Position numbers and translations under genes: made by a program. The notes below the pieces were generated by a model, which worked only from the letters and a program-made list of their open reading frames with translations, did no database searches and had not been told where the DNA came from. 64,000 nucleotides of DNA from Diabrotica undecimpunctata (lineage: Eukaryota; Arthropoda; Insecta; Coleoptera; Chrysomelidae): assembly GCF_040954645.1 (NCBI RefSeq), contig NC_092810.1, positions 74,240,660 to 74,304,659 on the forward strand, given 5' to 3'. Every line of letters begins with the position of its first letter. The stretch's first letter is position 1. Below, piece by piece: positions 56,399-64,000 of this stretch.

Positions 56399-59300
56399 AA
56401 ACTGCAAGAAAACCTTAGAAATGTATCGGTTAATCAGGACCTAGTAACATCATAAATGAAATTAGGCAAATTTCACGAAAACAAAAATCGAATGAACTAT
56501 CTTCCAATAAAATTGTCTCAGGAATATAACTGAAAAATATTGGCAATATTATTTTACAGTCATCAACTTTAAAATATAATAATAAATGTCTGAGTTGTCA
56601 ATATGAAGAAGGTAGATAAAATTAAAATAATGGCAGATAATTAATAAAAATAAATTAGTCAATCAATAAAAAATACTACAATAAAATAGTTCCACAACAC
56701 TATAATATATAAACTCGATATTACTACATTTTAATTAATTTTACTATTACTTGATTAGGTTTTTTAAGGATGTTTGGGGCAAATAAAACAACGTTATTGG
56801 TACAAATATTTTTTTGAAGTTAGGCTTATACATTAATTTTCAACATCAATAGCTTCTTCAATTTCACAGACACCTCGATTGCATAACTCTAAAGCAATGG
56901 TTAAAACTTGATCAAAATTTGTTTTAACTCTCCTTTTCTTTTCCAGTACCTTTTGTAATTTTTTTACCTAAACAGAAAATTATTATTTTTTATTATTGCT
57001 TAATTAAAACATAGTAAGTAATATACACGTAATTACTTTTTCAAAATGTTTTTAAAGTAATTTGTAATATGAATATAAAAAACTCAGTATGAAATATTTG
57101 AAAATTGAAAGTAATGTAAAAATTTAAAGTTGAATTTTGAGGAATATATTTAGATAAATAATTTAAAAAAATATTTAATATCATTAAACTATAAAGTTGA
57201 TTGAAAATAAATATGGTATTGTAAAAGAAACCTTAGATTGTAATAGACTAAAGAATATATCACACCAGAGGATCAAATTGGATACGGAAAATATAGAACC
57301 AGAACTAAAACAGAAAATAATTTGAAAAATGTCAATGTATACTAGACTACAAGTATAAAGAATGCGGTAAATTCTTTGTGTAAATAATAGTTCTCTAGTA
57401 GAAGTAGAAGTTCTCTTTAAATAATAGAATAGAGCTTGCTAAAATGTTTTTATAAAATAATTTACAAGTACACGAATCAACGAATTTCCAGTTGCCATCA
57501 TGTATCGGATTTCTGTACTGTAACGGGATCACCACTTAATAGTGTGTTTTCCGAAGCAAATTTCACATAGATCTATTGGGACAAGGTCCCTGATGTGATA
57601 AAGATCTGTAGACTAGTGGTGAAGATAAGTTTCAAACTAAATTAAAAATAGAAGTTGAAACTGAGTGCAGTTCGGCTAGCTGGGTATGCTTGAGACTGGC
57701 CAGTTGATACTCAAGGTAGGATTAGGCCTATTTACATGCCCTGAGAAAACAGTAAAGAACAGTAAATCTAGATATTAACTAAAACAATATAAGAATAAGG
57801 ATAAATAAAAAGAACTAAGAGTTCTGACAACAGGAATGTACCTAAGAAGAATGGTTAGGGCGCCAGGGAAAATATTTACTGGACTCTTCGTCTAATAAAT
57901 ACTTCACCTAGTGACTTTATTCTGATCTGATTCAAATCAGATAAACCTGTAAATTTACTTAAATTGGTGTGTTTTGGTAATTGGTAAATTGAATATTATA
58001 TAGGTAATGATATGCACATATGAATTATGAAAATTGACGGTAATTATTATTAAGGTTGATTCGTTCAGCTCATTAAAAGTTTATACAAAATATAGGTAAA
58101 TTATTTTTTAAATAGTATGAGAACAAGTAAAAAAACCTGACTTCTCAAGCCAAGAAGGTTCTTCTACCGGAAGTCTTAATGCCACTGAGACTCGTCGGGT
58201 GAAAGAAGCCTTACTCTCCTAGCACGAGAAACTTAACAGTTACTTCAAAACCCAGGGAAAAACCAAAGAAAACTCCAACTAAACCAAAATCCATCCAGCA
58301 CCCAAATCCAAAATAATGTCAATTGACTGTCATATTCCTTCTTCTTTCTCCAGCGACTAAAATGAAATCAAAGAAAGCTCTCATTAGCTTGATTCTGATT
58401 TGATCAAAAAAAAACCAAGGAGGTTGGGACAAGAAAAACTAGACCAAATACTGATAATTAGTGAAGGTTTCGTACACTTTCTATGACCTTGGAAAAATTA
58501 ACCAAAAGCTACGTATTTATAAAAAGAATATTGGTATTTTACTATGAATATTTTAAGGAAGAAATAAAATTTAACTTATTTTGACAAACATATTACATGC
58601 AAATAGTAATGAAATATCTCCTTACATTACCGAATTGATTGGATATTGATATGAGACAATATACTTGGCAGGATTTCTAACCTGAATGTGACTATACTGA
58701 TATAATTAGGGTAAAATTATTAAATAATAAACAGTGGTATTAATATGAAACAACAATGGTTTAAAAAAATGATTTACTTTAATTAAAATAAAGCTCACCC
58801 AACGCACAATATTCCACAGTTTTTAAACTAAAGCCTTCTTTTCCAAAACTTCAAATAATCATTAAAAAAACACGCCTTCTTTAACTTAATTTGCCTCCGA
58901 ATAAACTTAAAAATTTTCCTAACTCAAGAACCCGTGGTGTTGGTCGCTGGAGAATACCTCTTTCTCCTTCAGAGGTTGAATATAAAGTGCCTTTTTATGC
59001 GCTTTTTACACTTTTTAAAATGGTTGACTTCTGTCAGTTCCAAGCTAAGCGAAACGACAGGTAAGCAGTTGACCAATTGAGAAACATACCTTTTGCTCAA
59101 AGACATGTTTAATACATCGTTAACTCGATGGTTTAATAAAAGTCATGTATAATTGGTTGCATACTTTACAGGCAGAATTAAGTTATTTTGTATCTCTAAG
59201 TAACGATAAAGTAATCTTATCGTTACAATCATCAGCATGTAAAGTCTATATTCATTAGGACTTTGGCCAAAAGTATATACAGTACCTGACGTATGTTTCA

Positions 59301-59879
59301 TATCGTCTATTTAACGGTTTTAGTAACATCGTTAGATATTTTGAGACTTTTGTATAAGAGATTCAGTTGATAACCACTCTTAAAATAAAAATTGTTTATA
59401 AATTTTGGCTGCAGAGTTGTATTAACACTAGTTTTTTGTCTGTCTTTTTTTTTAATTTATTGCTTAATACAACTAACCTCTGCACAAGGTGAATAATTTT
59501 CGCTGAACCGTAGTGGGGTTGTATTTCACTTCCTTGTAAGTGTTTGTGTTCCTAATTCTTTAGTTTTATTGCTGTACTTCTCGGTTTTTATTACGACATT
59601 GGTATTTTTACTATAAGCAAATTAAATTAAGATGTTCTTTTAGCATTCAGGTTTTTGATTTTTTTTTTCAAATATCCTTTATATACACTATATTTATAAT
59701 ATACACAAATTTCTCACCTTTGGATAAAATACACAATTCTGACGTTTTGAAATATTAACAATTTTGCTTTTCCATATTCTTGTCCAAACGACACAGACCA
59801 ACGTTGAGTTGACCAAGTTGATCTGAACTAGATCGAAAACGTTACGTTATGCACCTGTAAATTTTGGACAACACTTTTA
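56399..59879. other. 3.5 kb without a recognisable gene, apart from one possible exon
   Basis: AT-rich sequence with stops throughout. Small hairpins at 59200-59226 (gtaacgataa and its complement) and near 57930. 58130-58400 and 58790-59100 are less AT-rich but show no motif. The start (56399-56520) may continue the LINE interrupted by the P-type element. Confidence 0.35.
56833..56967 (-). CDS. Possible terminal exon, unknown protein
   Basis: After a ctgtttag acceptor (complement of 56968-56975), 44 open codons: basic coiled-coil-like KKLQKVLEKKRRV, then LTIALELCNRGVCEIEEAID, ending at a stop at 56833. No upstream exon located and no family recognised. The coding look may be chance. Confidence 0.2.
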   Translation of the reverse strand, partial: VKKLQKVLEKKRRVKTNFDQVLTIALELCNRGVCEIEEAIDVEN

Positions 59880-60170
59880 AAAAGTTTTAAATTAAATGTT
59901 TTATACCAAGATACAAAGCCCACTGCGTTGCCAAAGTTCTTGATATGACTAAAGGAATTTCATCCGTATTTTATAAGAAGTTCGGTCGTTTGGACGAATT
60001 AAAAAGTCAGCAGCCTAAAGTTGGAAGAGTACTGTGATTAGAAGATGGTCCGGGATATTTACTATATATATGGTGGCCAGGAAATCGTATACAGACAGGG
60101 CAAGCTACGAGGATGTATGGCGTGCTCCAACTAATTTGAAAAAATCGTGTACAATAATGACATCAAACCC

Positions 60171-60172
<2 letters not shown>
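59880..60172 (+). pseudogene. Macro-domain (OARD1-like ADP-ribose hydrolase) pseudogene, truncated
   Basis: Plus frames read AKVLDMTKGISSVFYKKFGR and LDELKSQQPKVGRV, then a stop (about 60034), LEDGPGY, a frame change, and MVARKSYTDRASYEDVWRA with TNLKKSCTIM. This follows the OARD1/TARG1 macro domain (M..GI...FKKKFG....L..Q....G.V..L.D....YY..TK......TYE.L...L..MK..C). OARD1 removes ADP-ribose from proteins. The N-terminal strands and the catalytic Asp region are missing, and the reading ends at the TA tract at 60173. A single continuous block without introns suggests a retrocopy or one exon of a dead gene. Confidence 0.6.

Positions 60173-60264
<92 letters not shown>
60173..60264. repeat. (TA)n tract, left flank of PLE-E
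   Basis: About 92 bp of pure TA between the macro-domain pseudogene and the PLE-E tail. Confidence 0.97.
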
Positions 60265-60266
<2 letters not shown>

Positions 60267-60314
60267 CAATTACTGAGTTCTCGGGAAGAACCGCGTTGAG
60301 AATTAAAACTCGAC

Positions 60315-60346
60315 GTTTCGGCACCCATTTTGGAGCCATTATCAAG
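60315..60346 (-). ncRNA. Hammerhead-like core variant, PLE-E left tail
   Basis: Minus strand: CTTGATAAT (60338-60346), helix GGC/GCC with a loop, GAAAC (60315-60319). Relative to CUGAUGA, C3 is U and G8 is A, which would keep the 3-8 pair. Confidence 0.35.
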
Positions 60347-60657
60347 AGTGATACGGTTCGGTTCGAGTTCGGGGTCTCAATCTGCCTACTCCCCTTACTC
60401 GAGACGTACCAGTATCGTGTTCTATATTGCAAGAACTGTCTCTCGGCACTGAGGTCTCAATCTGCCTACTCCTCAGTGTCGAGTGACAACCGGTCTTACC
60501 CTGTGTGGCTGCTTTTATACTCGCTGTATGCGCGGGAACGGTATGCGCTGACGTGTTCTGAACTGACGTGGCCTGAGCGGTGTGGGCGGGAGGTCGCTGA
60601 AGCAGGGGTCGCCATGTTGCCGGCAATCTTTTCGCGTCATCGCGCGTGTTCAAGCTG

Positions 60658-61068
60658 TTAGGCCGTTTCGATTTCGATAGCTTCACGAATGATTCTCGCT
60701 TTTAATGAGCGGATGGGAGCGATGGTTTTTGCTTTTTCGAAATCTATTTTGTGGCCTGTCTGAATATGATGTTGGGCTAGGGCTGAAGTGGTATCGGAAT
60801 GTTTGACTGATAGAGAATGTTCGTAAATACGGTTAAGGATTCGTCGGTTTGTCTGTCCTACGTATGTACGTGGGCAACTGGAACAAGGTATCTCGTAGAC
60901 ACCATGGTCTTCATTGGGGATTTGATCTTTTACGGATCTGACGAGATTGGACAATTTGGAGTGAGTGGTGAAGATGGTTTTGATATTAAGAGGGATAAGA
61001 GTTCTAGTGATCTTGTCAGTGACACCTTTAATGAAAGGTAGAAAGATTTTGGGTTGATCCGGCGGCAA
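60658..61068 (-). pseudogene. PLE-E left copy: linker and GIY-YIG endonuclease
   Basis: Minus strand 136 residues: FLPFIKGVTDKITR (linker), then GVYEIPCSSCPRTYVGQTNR with the GIY and YIG equivalents around a CxxC, RILNRIYEHSLSVKH with the catalytic Arg, ALAQHHIQTGHKIDF and a C-terminal REAIEIE. Complete by comparison with the right copy, which matches it almost perfectly. It is separated by frame changes from the RT upstream. Confidence 0.85.
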
Positions 61069-61094
61069 GGTTTCTTTTTTGGATGGAATGGGGT

Positions 61095-62905
61095 TTAGAA
61101 GTTTTTGAATGCTTCTATTGATTTGGGTTTGTGGTAGCCGTTTTGTAGGAGTGTTTGCCTTATTGAATTGATTTCGGATGACCTGTGGTTGTTGTCGCTA
61201 AGTCTTATGGAACGGGAAATAAGAGTGTTGATCACTGAATTAAGTTGGGCGGGGTGATGATGTGACTGGGCATTGAGATAGCGGTTTGTATGAGTGGTTT
61301 CGGTACACGGAATAGGAAAAACTGTGAGGTGGATTTTTCTGAATAAGAACATCAAGGAATGGCAAAGACGCTTCAGACTCAACTTCGATCGTAAATTAAA
61401 TGCTGGGATGTATTCCATTCAGGTGGGAGAGAAAGAGATCTAATGTGTCTTTACCATGGGGCCAAATGACAAAGGTGTCATCAACGTACCGTAACCAGCA
61501 GGTGGGTTTGAGATTTGATGAGGACAAGGCTACTATTTCGAATGTTCCATGTATATATCTGCTATTACGGGAGAGAGGGGCGATCCCATTGGGGCACCTT
61601 TGATTTGACGATAGAAATGATTTTGGAACGTGAAATATGTATTAGACATGCAGTCTTTTATAAGAGATAATGTGTCTTGAGGAATTTGATGTTTAGAGTC
61701 CAAGATGGAAATAGTTTCATCGATGGGAATGTTGGTGAATAAAGAAACAATGTCAAAACTGACTAGTATGTCTGAGGGTGAAATAGAAAAGTTTTTCAGA
61801 AGATCAATGAAATAAAAAGAGTTTTTGACAAAGGACGAGGCGTTTTCGGCTAATCATTGTAAGGATGAAGCGAGATGTTTTGCCAATTTCTGAGTGGGAC
61901 AGTTGTATGCACTGACGATGGGTCTTAGGGGAACATTGGGCTTATGGATTTTTGGAAGGCCGTATATCTTTGGAATTCGGATGATTTTTCTCTGGGTATA
62001 AGAGATTTTTTGAGGTCTGGAGGTAGAGTAGACTTATTTATAATGGATTTGGTCGTTTTTTCTAGATATGTGGTTGGATCATTTGGGACATGTTTGTATT
62101 CTGTGGAATTTAGAAGTTCGGACATTTTGTCGAAATAGTTAGAAGAGTTGAGAATGACGGTGGCATTACCTTTGTTGGCAGGAAGGATGACGATGTCAGG
62201 GTTGTAGTAAAGTTCTTTGAGGGCACGTCTTTCTGAAAGACTGATATTTGAAGGTGGGGGTTTGGAAGTACAAAGAATTCTGGCGACATCTTGTCTGGCA
62301 ACTTCGGCTTGGTCGGAAGGAAGATGGAAAATAGCTTCTTCAGTTTGACAAATAATTTTCTCAGTTGGAATTGAAAGAGGAGTGACAGAGAAATTGAAGC
62401 CTTTTGACAGAGCTTTGGTAGTTGAGTCGGATATGTGAATATCTGAGAAATTGTGAACAACAGTAGAAGGTTCTTGATTTAAAATGGGTGGTGGATTTTG
62501 CTGAGAGATAAGTTGGTCCAGTTTGCGTTTCTGGGTTTGGGTTTTGTTGTCAGAAATGTATTGGGCTTTTTGGTGAGAAAGACGATCAAAAGTGTCCCAT
62601 AATAATGGATGGATATTGAAAGAGTGAATGTCATTGTAGGTTTTAAGAAGTTGGGAATTTGTTCTATCTAAGTTGCGTCGGGTGGAATGAATTGAGTTTC
62701 TAAGAGGCGAAAAACCAGTGGCTCTAAGAATTTTGGATATTGATAAAGATTTGGTGTGATGTTTAACTTGTAAAGATTTTGGAATGACTTGATGGTCACG
62801 ACATGATTTAAGAAAAGCAAGATCACAGAGAAGACGGTATTTGCGTGTTAGAAGATTAGAAAAAGATTTAGTAAGAATGAAAAATTCCTCAAGATCAAAT
62901 CCCAA
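61095..62905 (-). pseudogene. PLE-E left copy: N-terminal region and reverse transcriptase
   Basis: 62905-61925 is a long open frame: SILRATGFSPLR-like N-terminal blocks, then PDIVILPANKGNATVILNSS (typical PLE block) up to a frameshift at about 61930. Beyond, in other frames: [31 protein letters not shown] (motif A), GAPMGSPLSPVIADIYME (motif B, about 61610-61555), LRYVDDTFVIWPHGKD (YVDD at 61477-61488), SLPFLDVLIQK and the thumb in 61418-61095. All catalytic residues are present; several frameshifts and one stop inactivate it. The 5' end is cut at the palindrome join. Confidence 0.88.
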
Positions 62906-63170
62906 TGAAGACCATGGTGTCTACGAGATACCTTGTTCCAGTTGCCCACGTACATACGTAGGACAGACAAACCGACGAATCCTTAACCGTATTTACGAAC
63001 ATTCTCTATCAGTCAAACATTCCGATACCACTTCAGCCCTAGCCCAACATCATATTCAGACAGGCCACAAAATAGATTTCGAAAAAGCAAAAACCATCGC
63101 TCCCATCCGCTCATTAAAAGCGAGAATCATTCGTGAAGCTATCGAAATCGAAAACGGCCTAACAGCTTGA
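62893..63170 (+). CDS. PLE-E right copy: GIY-YIG endonuclease
   Basis: Plus strand: NEDHGVYEIPCSSCPRTYVG, NRRILNRIYEHSLSVKH, TGHKIDFEKAKTIAPIRSLK and EIENGLTA to the stop at 63170. One continuous frame, identical in most positions to the left copy but without RT. The fused upstream residues come from the opposing copy's antisense strand. Confidence 0.82.
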
Positions 63171-63474
63171 ACACGCGCGATGACGCGAAAAGATTGCCGG
63201 CAACATGGCGACCCCTGCTTCAGCGACCTCCCGCCCACACCGCTCAGGCCACGTCAGTTCAGAACACGTCAGCGCATACCGTTCCCGCGCATACAGCGAG
63301 TATAAAAGCAGCCACACAGGGTAAGACCGGTTGTCACTCGACACTGAGGAGTAGGCAGATTGAGACCTCAGTGCCGAGAGACAGTTCTTGCAATATAGAA
63401 CACGATACTGGTACGTCTCGAGTGAGGGGAGTAGGCAGATTGAGACCCCGAACTCGAACCGAATCGTATCACTC

Positions 63475-63504
63475 CTGATAATGGCTCCAAATGGGTGCCG
63501 AAAC
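63475..63504 (+). ncRNA. Hammerhead-like core variant, PLE-E right tail
   Basis: CTGATAA (63475-63481), helix GGC/GCC with a loop, GAAAC (63500-63504). G8 is A while C3 is kept, so this copy would lose the 3-8 pair that the left copy retains. Confidence 0.35.
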
Positions 63505-63610
63505 GTCGAGATTTAAATTCTCAGCGCGGTTCTTCCCGAGAACTCAGTAATTTTCATTTATCTGACCGCGGAAACTTATCCGAACATTTTATTCGCCTCT
63601 ACGGGGAGGA

Positions 63611-64000
<390 letters not shown>

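Larger units (their letters stand above)
60265..63610. mobile_element. PLE-E: inverted pair of Penelope-like copies, tails outward
   Basis: Left copy (minus, 62905-60265) runs from an N-terminal region through RT and GIY-YIG to the tail. Right copy (plus, about 62893-63610) begins within the linker, repeats the GIY-YIG domain and the tail. Arms of about 650 bp are nearly identical. The join at 62893-62903 uses an 11-bp stretch (aagatcaaatc) common to both parents. Hammerhead-like cores sit in both tails. TA tracts flank both ends. Confidence 0.87.

Overview
This is an AT-rich eukaryotic window that reads as insect, possibly beetle. That is inference from the repertoire: Penelope-like elements (PLEs), RTE- and CR1/Jockey-type LINEs, BEL/Pao, an errantivirus-like LTR element, P and PIF/Harbinger transposons and tRNA-derived SINEs. 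Nearly all recognisable coding sequence is transposon-derived and decayed. There is no operon structure and nothing bacterial.

Layout. 1-3260: a decayed BEL/Pao pol split by an RTE-type LINE in opposite orientation. 4381-5252: a ~610-bp palindromic PLE derivative between two (TA)n tracts. 5340-5500: a SINE. 6827-9272: a nearly complete PLE (B) with direct terminal repeats, again between (TA)n tracts. 9273-13700: one minus-strand LINE interrupted by a plus-strand LINE. 13790-17290: LINE fragments, a pogo-type transposase scrap and a PLE tail. 18182-24345: the best host-gene candidate, a TATA box, an exon with a signal-like N-terminus, a 5.6-kb intron full of repeats, and a short Pro/Thr-rich last exon with a poly(A) signal. 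24425-28930: a near full-length CR1/Jockey-type LINE. 29400-33480: LINE remnants, a Harbinger element nested in another inverted-repeat element, a GC-rich inverted-repeat element and a complete SINE with a target duplication. 34126-35440: tandem repeats with a duplicated truncated MADF-domain ORF. 36740-37860: LINE 3' end. 37944-44828: a complete-length but inactivated errantivirus-like element with 225-bp LTRs, gag, pol and env remnants. 44899-49205: PLE-C (inverted pair) and PLE-D. 49240-52850: R1-type ORF1 and other LINE pieces. 52856-56390: a P-superfamily element (30-bp inverted repeats, 8-bp target duplication, THAP exons). 59880-60172: a pseudogene resembling the OARD1 macro domain. 60265-63610: PLE-E, another inverted pair, followed by (TA)n to the end.

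Main pattern. All five substantial PLE units abut (TA)n tracts at their 3' ends. Three of the five (A, C, E) are inverted pairs with both tails facing outward into TA. Each tail carries a hammerhead-ribozyme-like core: CUGANGA or a close variant, a short helix, then GAAA. Unrelated families share this architecture, so TA tracts look like the landing sites that built this region. The errantivirus-like element also sits inside a TA tract and shares it with PLE-C. Ribozyme activity, clade assignments and target preference are inferences from reading the sequence; no search or folding was run.
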